DNA of 64,000 nucleotides from Shewanella sp. OMA3-2 (lineage in GTDB: Bacteria > Pseudomonadota > Gammaproteobacteria > Enterobacterales > Shewanellaceae), in assembly GCF_021513195.1 (NCBI RefSeq), contig NZ_CP090974.1, forward strand, positions 3,112,001-3,176,000, given 5' to 3'. How positions within the stretch are numbered: the stretch's first letter is position 1; every line of letters starts with the position of its first letter. The position numbers and the translations under genes are program-made. Positions 53,661 through 63,321 of this stretch are shown piece by piece. The notes under the pieces are model-generated. The model ran no database searches and was not told the origin of the DNA. It saw only the letters and a program-made list of their open reading frames with translations.

Positions 53661-54584
53661 TTACAACAAATTATTCAATGCAGGAATCGCCACAAATAAA
53701 TCAGCTTCTAATCCATAATCAGCTACTTGAAAAATTGGCGCTTCAGGATCTTTGTTAATAGCAACAATCACTTTAGAATCTTTCATGCCGGCAAGATGTT
53801 GGATTGCACCTGAAATACCAACTGCAATATACAAATTAGGGGCAACAATTTTACCAGTTTGACCGACCTGTAAATCGTTAGGAACAAACCTGGCATCAAC
53901 TGCGGCGCGAGATGCCCCAACAGCTGCACCTAATTTATCAGCAAGTTGCTCTAGAATAGCAAAGTTTTCACCGCTACCCATTCCACGACCACCGGACACA
54001 ATGATACCAGCGTTACCTAATTCAGGACGAACAGACTCAGTTAAGCTTTCTGATAAAAACTCAGTACGGGCATCAATAGCATCGCCAATACTGGCTAATT
54101 CAGCGTTGCCAGTTGATGCAACAGCATCAAATGCACTTGAACGTACTGTCATGACTTTTTTATCATCTAAGCTTTTTACTGTCGCTAATGCATTACCGGC
54201 ATATATTGGACGTATGAATGTATCATCGCTTTCGACACCAATCACTTCAGAGATTTGCGCCACATCTAATAACGCGGCAACACGCGGTAATGTGTCTTTC
54301 CCCACGCTTGATGCTGCGGATAAAATATGTGAGTAGTCTGCAGACACACTCAAAATTAACTTAGCTAAATTTTCAGCTAACTGGTTAGCATATACTGGTG
54401 AATCAGCAACAATAACTTTAGTAACGCCTGCTAATGTTTGCGCCATTTTGGCTGCTTCACTACATTGTGATCCTGCCAATAAAATATGAATATCGCCACC
54501 AATTGCAGTCGCTGCAGCAACTACTTTGGCTGTGTCAGCTTTTAGATGCGCATTATCGTGTTCTGCTAAAACTAAAATGGTCAT
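53661..54584 (-). CDS. etfA: Electron transfer flavoprotein, alpha subunit
   Basis: FAD-binding large subunit of ETF, which carries electrons from acyl-CoA dehydrogenases to ETF-quinone oxidoreductase. The 307-residue protein has the N-terminal adenine-nucleotide-like domain ([20 protein letters not shown]) and the C-terminal FAD domain with [40 protein letters not shown] and [17 protein letters not shown], ending in [10 protein letters not shown] (all textbook EtfA). AAGGTG precedes the ATG, which follows the etfB stop by one base. Fatty acid oxidation is the likely context. Confidence 0.95.
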   Translation of the reverse strand: MTILVLAEHDNAHLKADTAKVVAAATAIGGDIHILLAGSQCSEAAKMAQTLAGVTKVIVADSPVYANQLAENLAKLILSVSADYSHILSAASSVGKDTLPRVAALLDVAQISEVIGVESDDTFIRPIYAGNALATVKSLDDKKVMTVRSSAFDAVASTGNAELASIGDAIDARTEFLSESLTESVRPELGNAGIIVSGGRGMGSGENFAILEQLADKLGAAVGASRAAVDARFVPNDLQVGQTGKIVAPNLYIAVGISGAIQHLAGMKDSKVIVAINKDPEAPIFQVADYGLEADLFVAIPALNNLL

Positions 54585-54585
54585 A

Positions 54586-55335
54586 TTAGATCACCTTCGC
54601 TTCGTTTTTTAATTTATCGACAAGTTCTTCAACAGAAGACACCATGATGCCAGCTTTACGCTCTGCTGGAGGCGTAACTTTTAATATCGTTTGATGTGCT
54701 TTCAACGTCACCCCCAAATCAGATATAGTTAACACGTCTAAAGGCTTACGTTTAGCTTTCATAATATTAGGTAATGAAGCATAACGAGGTTCATTTAAAC
54801 GTAAATCAACTGTGACAACTGCTGGCAATGGCATTTTCAACGTTTGTAAACCGCCATCAACTTCACGGGTTACCATAATAATATCGCCGTCAATTTTAAC
54901 TTCTGATGCAAAAGTAGCTTGAGGCATATCAGCTAAGGCTGCCAACATTTGCCCAGTTTGATTGTTGTCGCCATCAATTGACTGCTTACCAAATATCACC
55001 AGTTGTGCTTGCTCTTTAAGTTGAACAGCATGTAGTAACTTAGCAATAGAGAGTGATACCAACTCTTCTTCGGTTTCAACATGAATGGCACGATCTGCCC
55101 CTAAAGCCATTGCCGTTCTTAATTGCTCTTGTACCGTTTTAGGGCCAACGCTAACAACAACAACTTCAGTGGCAATGCCAGCTTCTTTGAGACGAACAGC
55201 TTCTTCAACTGCAATTTCACAAAATGGGTTTAATGTCATTTTCAGATTGGCTGTATCGACATTTGAATTATCAGCTTTTACTCTGACCTTTACATTGGCA
55301 TCAACGACGCGCTTTACAGGCACCAATATTTTCAT
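54586..55335 (-). CDS. etfB: Electron transfer flavoprotein, beta subunit
   Basis: Small subunit of ETF, 249 residues, that forms the AMP-binding part of the heterodimer. Signatures: [19 protein letters not shown] at the N-terminus, [40 protein letters not shown] and [21 protein letters not shown] (the ETF-beta signature). AGGAAG lies before the ATG. It is first in the etfBA operon, and a PsrA-like palindrome lies about 100 bases upstream, consistent with control by fatty acids. Confidence 0.95.
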   Translation of the reverse strand: MKILVPVKRVVDANVKVRVKADNSNVDTANLKMTLNPFCEIAVEEAVRLKEAGIATEVVVVSVGPKTVQEQLRTAMALGADRAIHVETEEELVSLSIAKLLHAVQLKEQAQLVIFGKQSIDGDNNQTGQMLAALADMPQATFASEVKIDGDIIMVTREVDGGLQTLKMPLPAVVTVDLRLNEPRYASLPNIMKAKRKPLDVLTISDLGVTLKAHQTILKVTPPAERKAGIMVSSVEELVDKLKNEAKVI

Positions 55336-55435
55336 AGGGTTTCCTTCCTACACCTTGTCTATAGACAACACATTGGCCAATGCCAATGCAAGATAGCTCA
55401 ACTTTACGACCTGTTAACGTTAACGTCAACCTAAG

Positions 55436-55452
55436 TTAAACGCTTGTTTGAA
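55436..55452 (-). promoter_or_regulatory. Candidate PsrA operator upstream of etfBA
   Basis: TTAAACGCTTGTTTGAA is a near-palindrome (AAAC-GCTT-GTTT core) that fits the PsrA-type consensus G.AAAC(N4)GTTT.C known for fatty-acid-responsive regulation in gammaproteobacteria. It sits about 100 bases upstream of etfB. A second dyad, GTTAACGTTAAC, is at 55,413-55,424. Assignment is by eye. Confidence 0.45.
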
Positions 55453-55862
55453 AAAATATAGCATATAAATTGGCAAGCTAAAGTAACATTTTTGACTTTA
55501 ATACACTCATCATGTCGTTTTTAGCCACCCTTTATTAGACTAATTGATAAAATAAGCTTATTTTTGATAAATTAAATTGATCAAGACTCAATATCTTTCT
55601 ATTATTATGGTTATTGATAAATAATATTTTTATTAATTTGTTATTAACTTATTTGAATGTACTGTTCAAAAATAAAGCTTGATGTTAAAAGTGAACCTCG
55701 AAGGAATTTATTTCTAAGGAATGAGATATTTTTGATTATACTTTTAGTGCTGAAATGTATCATTCAACATTAATGGGCGTGATATGCGACACTTCTTCAT
55801 TCAACTTCAGAAGTAACAAATAAAAACTATGTAAATTCCAATTCATTAGGACGTTTAATATT
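55453..55862. other. Intergenic A/T-rich region upstream of hns
   Basis: No gene is supported in the rest of the 527-base gap between etfB (minus) and hns (plus). It is strongly A/T-rich, as is usual for autoregulated hns promoters, which H-NS itself tends to bind. I see no clear -35/-10 pair. Confidence 0.4.
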
Positions 55863-56270
55863 ATGAGTGATTTTTTAGATATTTTAACCCATGGCCGTCG
55901 TTTTAAAGCAGCAGTAAAAGAATTAAGTATTGAAGACCTTACTGATCTTGCTGGCAAACTTGATAAAATTATCGTTGAACGTGAAGAAGAAGCCAAAGCT
56001 GATGAAGCAGCAAATGCTGAACGAAATGCGCGTATTGCTGATATTTTAGCTCAAATCGAAAACAGTGGTTTATCGATTGAAGACCTAGGCGAAGTCACTG
56101 CGACTAAATCAGCACCTAAAAAACGTGCTCCTCGCCCTGCAAAATATCAAATTACCTTAGATGGTAAGTTGATTCAATGGACTGGCCAAGGCCGCATGCC
56201 AACGGTATTTAAAAAAGAAGTTGATGCAGGTAAATCTATGAGTGCCTTTTTAATTCCTGGCATGGAATAA
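55863..56270 (+). CDS. hns: H-NS family nucleoid protein
   Basis: Nucleoid-associated protein that binds and silences A/T-rich, often foreign, DNA. The 135-residue protein has an N-terminal helical oligomerisation domain (about 1-80, coiled coil with VEREEEAKADEAANAERNAR), a basic linker (KSAPKKRAPRPAKY, about 88-101) and the C-terminal DNA-binding domain with the core WTGQGRMPTVFKK, equal to the H-NS TWTGQGRTP loop. Length and layout fit H-NS/StpA. It is transcribed alone with its own terminator. A/T-rich segments such as the integron in this window would be natural targets. Confidence 0.92.
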   Translation: MSDFLDILTHGRRFKAAVKELSIEDLTDLAGKLDKIIVEREEEAKADEAANAERNARIADILAQIENSGLSIEDLGEVTATKSAPKKRAPRPAKYQITLDGKLIQWTGQGRMPTVFKKEVDAGKSMSAFLIPGME

Positions 56271-56288
56271 TAATTCCAGTATTAATAT

Positions 56289-56318
56289 TAAGCGCTTACT
56301 TCGGTAGGCGTTTTTTTT
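56289..56318 (+). terminator. Rho-independent terminator after hns
   Basis: AAGCGCTTAC-TTCG-GTAGGCGTTTTTTTT: a TTCG-capped hairpin (with G-U pairs) and a run of eight Ts, about 20 bases after the hns stop. Confidence 0.85.
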
Positions 56319-56390
56319 CTGACAATTTAAAGTTTGCTGTTAGCGCTAATAAAGAAAGAGTAAACTATAGTTAAATTGAATTAAGTGAGC

Positions 56391-56792
56391 ATGTCTATGT
56401 TTCCCCTACCCCTTAAAGTCTTCACCCTTTCATCTTTAGTTTTATTATTAACAGCTTGTGCTGGAGACTATACCTTTAACAGTAATCTTGATGCTAAAGC
56501 TGTTAATGAGTACTTTAAAGTCGGTGATGTTACTGTTTATGAAGATAATAACCTGCCAAAAGGCCGCTATGACATTATTGGCTTAGCTGAGGGTGAAATT
56601 TGCCAGGAGTTATCAAATGACGCGCCAGCATCAATCCAAAATGCAAGAACTGAAGCCCGTAGAAAAGCGGCAGACATGGGCGCCAATGGTATTATAATCA
56701 AACAATGCTTGATCATTGAAGAACAGGATAAAGCTTGTATTAGTCGTAGTTTGTGTATTGGGCAAGCCATTAAACTCGAACCAGTAAAATAA
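56391..56792 (+). CDS. RcsF-like outer-membrane lipoprotein
   Basis: Probable lipoprotein of about 133 residues. The N-terminus is a signal peptide with lipobox LLLTAC (Cys lipidated at about residue 23), and the C-terminal domain matches RcsF: GEICQELSNDAPASIQNARTE, a helix AADMGANGIII, then KQC, KACISRSLCIGQAIKLEP. Four cysteines correspond to the two disulfides of RcsF. In enterobacteria RcsF senses envelope stress for the Rcs phosphorelay; Shewanella homologues may act differently, and no other rcs gene is in the window. Start candidates are GTG 56,385, ATG 56,391 and ATG 56,397; I chose the first ATG. Confidence 0.78.
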   Translation: MSMFPLPLKVFTLSSLVLLLTACAGDYTFNSNLDAKAVNEYFKVGDVTVYEDNNLPKGRYDIIGLAEGEICQELSNDAPASIQNARTEARRKAADMGANGIIIKQCLIIEEQDKACISRSLCIGQAIKLEPVK

Positions 56793-56875
56793 CAATTTAT
56801 TTTACTCATTTTATCGCTGCAGTATATACCTGCCTTATATTGCAGCACTCTTTTATATCAAGTTGATAAGTCATC

Positions 56876-57604
56876 ATGTTTACATCTCAAATTAGTGCTG
56901 TCGCAATTTGTCGAACGCCTTATAAGCAGAAATTTGGTATCCCCCGCCAACCTGGGCTAGTCGATGTAAAAGGCTATGTAGAACTTGTACCAAGCTTGAA
57001 TACTGTTGATGCCATTAGGGGAATTGAACAATACTCTCATCTATGGTTATTGTTTTGTTTCCATGAGAATTTGGCTCAAGGCTGGAAAACGACTGTTCGT
57101 CCACCTCGTTTGGGCGGTAACGAAAAACTGGGCGTATTTGCGACACGTTCTACTTTTAGACCCAACGGTATTGGGCAGTCTGTAGTTAAACTACACGGTG
57201 TCGTGATACGAAAAGGCAAAGTCTGCCTTGAGATATCTGGCATGGATTTATTAGATGGCACGCCTATTATCGATATAAAACCTTATATTCCTTTTTCAGA
57301 TGCCATCACAGATGCTAAAGGTGGTATAGCACAAGATGCGCCTGAGTTAATTCATGTCACTTTTTCTGATAATGCGAACACTCAGCTATTAACACTCTCA
57401 GAAAATGCAAAGTATGCCAGATTACAACCGTTAATTAGCGCTGTATTAGCCCAAGACCCAAGACCTGCTTATAAAAAAGCCAAAGATGATCCCAAAATTT
57501 ACCAAGTCGCCCTATATGACCTTGATATTTTGTGGCAGGTAATTGATAACCAAGTTGTCGTATTAGCATTAAAACCCACGTCAGTAGTTTTACTTGATGA
57601 GTAA
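56876..57604 (+). CDS. trmO: tRNA (N6-threonylcarbamoyladenosine(37)-N6)-methyltransferase TrmO
   Basis: SAM-dependent enzyme that methylates t6A37 in tRNA(Thr); formerly YaeB/TsaA. The 242-residue protein has the VirR/TsaA fold signatures: ICRTPYKQKFGIPRQPGLV at residues 12-30, GIEQYSHLWLLFCFHEN, GVFATRSTFRPNGIGQSVVKL, and MDLLDGTPIIDIKPYIP (the binding-site loop). The C-terminal part (PRPAYKKAKDDPKIYQ) is typical of the bacterial form. It is followed after 15 bases by a hexapeptide acyltransferase gene, so they probably share a transcript. Confidence 0.92.
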   Translation: MFTSQISAVAICRTPYKQKFGIPRQPGLVDVKGYVELVPSLNTVDAIRGIEQYSHLWLLFCFHENLAQGWKTTVRPPRLGGNEKLGVFATRSTFRPNGIGQSVVKLHGVVIRKGKVCLEISGMDLLDGTPIIDIKPYIPFSDAITDAKGGIAQDAPELIHVTFSDNANTQLLTLSENAKYARLQPLISAVLAQDPRPAYKKAKDDPKIYQVALYDLDILWQVIDNQVVVLALKPTSVVLLDE

Positions 57605-57619
57605 ATTAAGGACAACGTA

Positions 57620-58231
57620 GTGTCATTAGTCGATTACCAAACACAGCAGAAAAAAAGACTGTCTTGGATGCCCTGGCTTTACTTCAATCTAAAACCCAAA
57701 TTATTAGAATGGGTAACACCTTGGCAACAGGATATTCAAACTAAATTAACTCAACTTGAAACCATTAGTATTGGTGATCATTGCTTTATTGCACCTGAAG
57801 CTGAGTTATTTGCAGAGCCTGGCCGAAATATTACTATCGGCAATAAATGCATGATTGCGGCTGACGTATTTATGCACGGCCCTATAACGCTAGGCGATGA
57901 AGTGGCTATTAATCATAGTTGCAGTTTAGATGGTGGCCAGGCAGGTATTCATATTGGCTCACAAACTCGCATCGCCAACAATGTCACTGTGTATGCTTTT
58001 AATCATGGCATGTCACCCGATACACCAATTTATAAACAACCAACATCATCAAAGGGCATCATAATCGGTAAAGATGTGTGGATAGGTGCTCAAGTGGGTT
58101 TAGTCGATGGTATTACTATTGGTGACAAAGCCGTTATCGGCATGGGCAGCATTGTCACCCAAGATGTCGCCGCCTACGCGATTATGGCAGGTAACCCTGC
58201 AAAAGTGATTGGTGATAGACGTAATAAATAG
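57620..58231 (+). CDS. Hexapeptide-repeat acyltransferase
   Basis: Left-handed beta-helix O-acetyltransferase-like protein of 203 residues. Repeats such as [35 protein letters not shown] and [18 protein letters not shown] show the [LIV]-G-x4 hexapeptide pattern, NHGMSPD may hold the catalytic His, and the end [11 protein letters not shown] is typical of the family. It starts with GTG behind AAGGA. The acceptor could be a sugar of the cell envelope, but nothing defines it. It comes 15 bases after trmO. Confidence 0.8.
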   Translation: MSLVDYQTQQKKRLSWMPWLYFNLKPKLLEWVTPWQQDIQTKLTQLETISIGDHCFIAPEAELFAEPGRNITIGNKCMIAADVFMHGPITLGDEVAINHSCSLDGGQAGIHIGSQTRIANNVTVYAFNHGMSPDTPIYKQPTSSKGIIIGKDVWIGAQVGLVDGITIGDKAVIGMGSIVTQDVAAYAIMAGNPAKVIGDRRNK

Positions 58232-58375
58232 CACTTATCTGCCACAAAACAACAATTAAATGCCTCTACTTCAACTTATCAAAGTAACTTTGCTCAATGA
58301 CTAATAATCAGGTGACATAAACGCTTCAAGTGCTAAAATGACTTCCATTGATTTTTACTCATAATGGATACTGGA

Positions 58376-60085
58376 ATGCGAGTTAGTAAGTACCTGCTTT
58401 CAACACAAAAAGAAACCCCTGCCAATGCTGAAGTTATTAGCCATCAGTTAATGCTACGTGCGGGTATGATCCGTCGCAATGCGTCAGGTTTATACAGCTG
58501 GTTGCCGTCAGGTTTACGCGTTCTTCGTAAAGTCGAAGCTATCGTGCGTGAAGAAATGAACAATGCAGGTGCTATCGAAATTCTTATGCCGTTAGTTCAA
58601 CCTGCTGACTTATGGGTAGAAACCGGTCGTTGGGAAAAATTTGGTCCAGAGCTACTTCGTTTTCAAGACCGTCATAACCGTGACTTCGTTTTAGGTCCAA
58701 CCCATGAAGAAGTAATTACTGACTTAGTCCGTAAAGAGTTAAGTTCGTACAAACAGTTACCAATTAACCTTTATCAAGTACAAACAAAGTTCCGTGATGA
58801 AGTTCGTCCACGTTTTGGCGTGATGCGTGCGCGTGAATTTTTAATGAAAGACGCTTACTCTTTTCATTTAGATCAACAAACCATGGATGAGACTTATCAA
58901 TCCATGTATACCGCTTACTGCAACATTTTAAACCGTATGGGATTAGAATTCCGCCCTGTATTAGCTGACACAGGTTCTATTGGGGGCAGTGTTTCACATG
59001 AGTTTCATGTATTAGCGAACAGTGGCGAAGACTTAATCGCTTATTCTACAGGCAGTGATTATGCAGCAAATATTGAGAAAGCTGAATCGCCAATGCCGAC
59101 GCAAACTCGTCAAGCTCCGACTCAGGAAATGACATTGGTCGATACGCCTAACGCTAAAACTATCGCAGAGTTAGTTGAGCAGTTTACCCTTGATATCACT
59201 AAAACAGTGAAAACATTAATTGTTAAAGGCGCCTCAGAAGACGCACCTTTAGTGGCATTAATTGTACGTGGTGATCACGAGCTAAATGAAATCAAAGCAG
59301 ACAAACTTGAAGCCGTTGCTTCACCCTTAGAGTTGGCTGGTGAAGCTGAAATTCGTGCTGCTGTAGGTGCTGGCCCTGGTTCTCTTGGCCCTGTAGGATT
59401 AAGCATACCTATTATTATCGATCACAGTGTGGCCGTATTAAGCGACTTTGCTGCTGGTGCAAACCAAGATGGCAAGCATCTTTTTGGTATCAATTGGGAA
59501 CGAGACTTACCTTTAGCAACGGCTAGCGATATTCGTAATGTGGTTGAAGGTGAAGCAACACCAGACGGCCAAGGCACCTACGCTATGGCACGTGGTATTG
59601 AAGTCGGTCATATTTTCCAATTAGGCACTAACTATTCAAAATCAATGAACGCGACTGTGCTTGATGAAAATGGTAAAGCCCAAGTGCTATTAATGGGCTG
59701 TTATGGTGTGGGTGTTAGCCGCATAGTGGCCGCTGCAATTGAACAAAACCATGATGACCGCGGAATTATTTGGCCAGAATCAATTGCGCCATTCCAGGTC
59801 GGTATTTTACCAATGAATATGCATAAGTCTCATCGCGTTGCTGACATGGCTGAAAAACTTTATGCGGACTTACAAGCAGCTGGTATAGAAGTACTGATGG
59901 ATGACCGTAAAGAGCGTCCAGGGGTTATGTTTGCCGACATGGAGCTGATTGGATTACCGCATGTTATCGTTATTGGTGATCGTAATATCGATGAAGGTGT
60001 ATTTGAATATAAAAATCGCCGCACTGGCGAGAAACAAAACATTCCTTTCGATCAAATAATGACTTTTTTATCCACTGTAAAATAG
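58376..60085 (+). CDS. proS: Prolyl-tRNA synthetase
   Basis: Class II aminoacyl-tRNA synthetase charging tRNA(Pro). The 569-residue protein follows the bacterial ProRS layout: [20 protein letters not shown] at the N-terminus, motif 1/2 region RPFGV-type ([24 protein letters not shown]), the editing insertion (about 225-400), [20 protein letters not shown] (motif 3) and an anticodon-binding C-terminal domain ([20 protein letters not shown]). The frame opens at 58,364, but GGA seven bases before the ATG at 58,376 gives MRVSKYLLS, the family start. A strong terminator follows. Confidence 0.97.
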   Translation: MRVSKYLLSTQKETPANAEVISHQLMLRAGMIRRNASGLYSWLPSGLRVLRKVEAIVREEMNNAGAIEILMPLVQPADLWVETGRWEKFGPELLRFQDRHNRDFVLGPTHEEVITDLVRKELSSYKQLPINLYQVQTKFRDEVRPRFGVMRAREFLMKDAYSFHLDQQTMDETYQSMYTAYCNILNRMGLEFRPVLADTGSIGGSVSHEFHVLANSGEDLIAYSTGSDYAANIEKAESPMPTQTRQAPTQEMTLVDTPNAKTIAELVEQFTLDITKTVKTLIVKGASEDAPLVALIVRGDHELNEIKADKLEAVASPLELAGEAEIRAAVGAGPGSLGPVGLSIPIIIDHSVAVLSDFAAGANQDGKHLFGINWERDLPLATASDIRNVVEGEATPDGQGTYAMARGIEVGHIFQLGTNYSKSMNATVLDENGKAQVLLMGCYGVGVSRIVAAAIEQNHDDRGIIWPESIAPFQVGILPMNMHKSHRVADMAEKLYADLQAAGIEVLMDDRKERPGVMFADMELIGLPHVIVIGDRNIDEGVFEYKNRRTGEKQNIPFDQIMTFLSTVK

Positions 60086-60118
60086 TATTGAATCGACTGA
60101 ATAAAATACGTTAACTAA

Positions 60119-60150
60119 TAAAAAACGCACTTTAAAGTGCGTTTTTTATT
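60119..60150. terminator. Bidirectional terminator between proS and the histidine kinase
   Basis: AAAAAACGCACTTT/AAAGTGCGTTTTTT is a perfect palindromic hairpin with As before and Ts after, so it serves both converging genes. Its right edge overlaps the last bases of the kinase gene. Confidence 0.9.
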
Positions 60151-61507
60151 TTGCCTTGATAAATATTTCAATTTCCAAGCCTTGATTAACCTCTGACACA
60201 ATACTTATTCGCCCACCTAATTTTTGAGTGACCAAGTTATACACAATCGACATGCCTAATCCGGTTCCTCCCAAGTGTCTCGCGGTGGTGAAAAAAGGTT
60301 CAAATATTCTATCCTTAGCTTCTTGGCTTAATCCTTTACCATTATCTTTATAGAACATTTTAATTTCTTTACCGCAAACCTCTGCGCCTAAAGTAATCGT
60401 TTTCTCACCGATAAAATTATCTGGATAAGCATGACGAAAACAATTCGATACTAGATTTGTAAATATTTGAGCAATTGCACCAGGATAGGACTCAACCATG
60501 ATTTTTTTCGCCAGCTGAATATCCAAATGAATATTCTGCCTACGGGTTAATGGTCTTAACGGAGTAGAAATTTGCCCTAAATATTCGGTTAAATTGAAAT
60601 ATTCTTTTTTTAACGTAAGTTGATCAGCTGCGGTGCGTTTAAAGTTATGCACTAATTCAACTGCACGGGATAGATTGCGTTCAATAAGCAATAAACCATC
60701 GCTCATAGTACTGATAAAATACTCAAACTCTTTTTCATCTAATTCGCCAGCAGAAAATAACTTTCTAAGCTTATTCAACTCATCAATACAATGGCTGGTA
60801 GAAGTGACTGAAATCCCTAAAGGAGTATTAACCTCATGCGCAACACCTGCCACTAGATTACCAAGAGCCGCCAGTTTTTCGCTTTCGATCAAGCTGGCTT
60901 GAGTCTCTTTTAAGTGAGTTAAGGTTTGCTGGAGTTCTTGGGTTCGAGACGCGACGATAGATTCTAATTTAGCATTCAGCTGCTCTAGCAGCATTTGCTG
61001 ACTACGCACCTCGTTTGCATTGACTGCACGACCATATAAGTCAGCTAATGCCCCAACAAAAACGGCTTCATCACGACTCCATGACCTTATTTGACCACGA
61101 TGTTCACAACATATAATGCCGATCATTTTACCCGCATGACGAATGGGGCTATCTAACATTGATACAATTCCCTGAGGAACTAAATAAATATCCGTAAACT
61201 CCGACGTGGCCGAGTGCATACAAGCGTCATCGGCTGTAATCGTTCTTTCTGAGTCTAATGCATGAAAATAACGAGGCAGTTGTTCACGAGTTAAAGTAAT
61301 GTTCTGTTGTTTCGATTTATTGTCTAATAATAAAAAACATACTATTGATTGCTTATCTTCTGATAGCAACCAAATACCTGCTCGCTCAACGTTAAGTCCA
61401 TTACAAATAGATTCAACGATAAGATGAGAAGCGCAGTTTAAGTCGCCTTTATCGATCAACTCTGATTGACTGACATCAAATAATACTTGTTCAAGAAGCA
61501 AGTTCAT
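60146..61507 (-). CDS. GAF-domain sensor histidine kinase
   Basis: Soluble two-component kinase of 453 residues. The N-terminal GAF domain (about 25-165; ERAGIWLLSEDKQSIVC, GKMIGIICCEH) probably binds a small ligand; a coiled coil follows (about 170-215), then HisKA with phospho-acceptor in VAGVAHEVNTPLGIS (about residue 224), and HATPase: LVSNCFRHAYPD (N box), YKDNGKGLS (G1), FEPFFTT (F), GGTGLGMSIV (G2). It has no membrane segments. It starts three bases after the stop of the HD-GYP response regulator gene, so they should be partners. Confidence 0.9.
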   Translation of the reverse strand: MNLLLEQVLFDVSQSELIDKGDLNCASHLIVESICNGLNVERAGIWLLSEDKQSIVCFLLLDNKSKQQNITLTREQLPRYFHALDSERTITADDACMHSATSEFTDIYLVPQGIVSMLDSPIRHAGKMIGIICCEHRGQIRSWSRDEAVFVGALADLYGRAVNANEVRSQQMLLEQLNAKLESIVASRTQELQQTLTHLKETQASLIESEKLAALGNLVAGVAHEVNTPLGISVTSTSHCIDELNKLRKLFSAGELDEKEFEYFISTMSDGLLLIERNLSRAVELVHNFKRTAADQLTLKKEYFNLTEYLGQISTPLRPLTRRQNIHLDIQLAKKIMVESYPGAIAQIFTNLVSNCFRHAYPDNFIGEKTITLGAEVCGKEIKMFYKDNGKGLSQEAKDRIFEPFFTTARHLGGTGLGMSIVYNLVTQKLGGRISIVSEVNQGLEIEIFIKAK

Positions 61508-61510
61508 CTT

Positions 61511-63073
61511 TTAATGTGCAACTTCTACGCTATCGGGCATATCACGTTGAATAGCAATAAACCTATCCATTAATTCTAAACTTGCTTGACACATTTTAGG
61601 ATCAAATTGTTTACCTGATTGCTCATGTAAATACTCGATAACCTTTTCAGCCGGCCAAGCATCTTTATAGCTGCGTTTTGACAACAATGCATCAATAACA
61701 TCCACTATCGCCATAATACGTCCTTCTATTGGTGTTTGCTCACCAACTAAGCCTCTTGGATAGCCTTGGCCATCCCAACGTTCATGATGAGTGTAAGCAA
61801 TTCTGGCACCCATTTTAGCAATAATGCGATTAGAAGCGGCTAATAAATCATAACCCTTTTCTGCATGGGTTTTCATTATTTGCCATTCTTCGTCGGTTAA
61901 TTTACCCGGTTTATGCAAGATACTTTCAGGAATGCCAATTTTACCGACATCATGCAAAGGTGCCGCATAACGAATAGTTTCAATAAAATCCTGACTAAGT
62001 TTTAAGTGCTCGGCAAGTATTTCACTCATCAACGCGACTCTGCGCACATGCGCCCTGGTCTCCTGACTCCGTTGTTCGATCGCATCACCAATAATTAAAA
62101 TCAGTTCTTTTTGAGTTTGTTGGATGTTTTCTTTACCCGCTAAGTTTTCAAAAGTTAGGCTAACATTAGCGGCAAATAACTCTAAAATTCTTACCTGCAG
62201 AGGTGAAAGCACTGCATTGTGTTCTAAATATAATATGCTGGTTACATGATTACCAAACTCGTAAAAACCAACATAGATGTTGTTATGTACTACAGATTTT
62301 TTTAATGCTATTGCTTCGATAATGTATTCTTTAACATCCCCTGGTAATGACTCAACACTGTCTATTTCACTGTAGCTGACCAAATCACCAGTGGCCGCAA
62401 GTAAGTTCATTTGGGTATCTTGATATAAGTCTTGATGATAACTGGTTAAGTACAATGCAGAACTGTCTAAGCTAAGTAACTGCAAGGTTTGCTCTAATAC
62501 CGCACTGCCAAAATGATGTAAAGTATTGCTACGAAGTACTGAAGAAGATGCTGAAATAACTTTTTCCATTCCACGTTGGCTTTGCTCAATAATTTTAATA
62601 TCTCGATATGAACGTAAAGAGGTATACACACAGGATTTTAATTTTGCAGCGGTTAACTCAGTTTTCGCTTTATAATCATTAATATCAAAATCTCGAATCA
62701 CCCTTTCTTCAGGAGCGCTTCCTGGTTGACCCGTTCTTAAAATAATACGAACTGAGTGATTATTTAATTCACCACGAATACGTTGAATTAAATCAAGCCC
62801 TGCATGATCATTTTCCATTACCACGTCGACAAAAGCTAACGCAATATCGTGTTCATCACGCAGTAAATTAAACCCTTCTTCGGCGCTAAAACAAGAATAA
62901 AAAACCAAACTTCGCCCATCAAGGTTAAATTGGCTCAATGCTAATTTTGTTACATCATGAATGCCTGGCTCGTCATCGATAATAACGACTTTCCATGGTG
63001 ACAACTGGACTTTAGGTTTGAAAACCATATTATCGCCTTTTGGCATATCAGCAGATTTTTTAAACAGAGCCAA
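61511..63073 (-). CDS. Response regulator with DUF3369 and HD-GYP phosphodiesterase domains
   Basis: Predicted c-di-GMP phosphodiesterase under control of the adjacent kinase. The 520-residue protein has a REC domain (about 25-150; WKVVIIDDEPG, the phospho-acceptor Asp in LAFVDVVMEND, and Lys in DYKAKTEL), a DUF3369 domain (about 160-330), and HD-GYP (about 335-510) with HD in APLHDVGKIGIP and the GYP motif in HHERWDGQGYPRG. All residues needed for metal binding are present. It starts with TTG, with AAGGGAG seven bases upstream, and no ATG fits. It should be co-transcribed with the kinase gene. Confidence 0.92.
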   Translation of the reverse strand: MALFKKSADMPKGDNMVFKPKVQLSPWKVVIIDDEPGIHDVTKLALSQFNLDGRSLVFYSCFSAEEGFNLLRDEHDIALAFVDVVMENDHAGLDLIQRIRGELNNHSVRIILRTGQPGSAPEERVIRDFDINDYKAKTELTAAKLKSCVYTSLRSYRDIKIIEQSQRGMEKVISASSSVLRSNTLHHFGSAVLEQTLQLLSLDSSALYLTSYHQDLYQDTQMNLLAATGDLVSYSEIDSVESLPGDVKEYIIEAIALKKSVVHNNIYVGFYEFGNHVTSILYLEHNAVLSPLQVRILELFAANVSLTFENLAGKENIQQTQKELILIIGDAIEQRSQETRAHVRRVALMSEILAEHLKLSQDFIETIRYAAPLHDVGKIGIPESILHKPGKLTDEEWQIMKTHAEKGYDLLAASNRIIAKMGARIAYTHHERWDGQGYPRGLVGEQTPIEGRIMAIVDVIDALLSKRSYKDAWPAEKVIEYLHEQSGKQFDPKMCQASLELMDRFIAIQRDMPDSVEVAH

Positions 63074-63321
63074 ATGGTGTCTCCCTTAACTTTTTTCTAA
63101 TTGTGTGTCAAAAACACGAAAAAAGTGCGTTTTTATTTTTATTATCCATTAAGTTAATAGCCGATTAAACGCCATTTTGTCAAAGAAAAGTTACCGAATA
63201 GTTAAATATTGCTTAGGCAAGCAGACTTTAAAATCAGTCAAGAAAACTTATCCGACTAGTGTGAGAAGTTAAAACAAGACATACTCTTTATCAGTCGTTT
63301 TAATCTAGGTGTAGTAATTAA

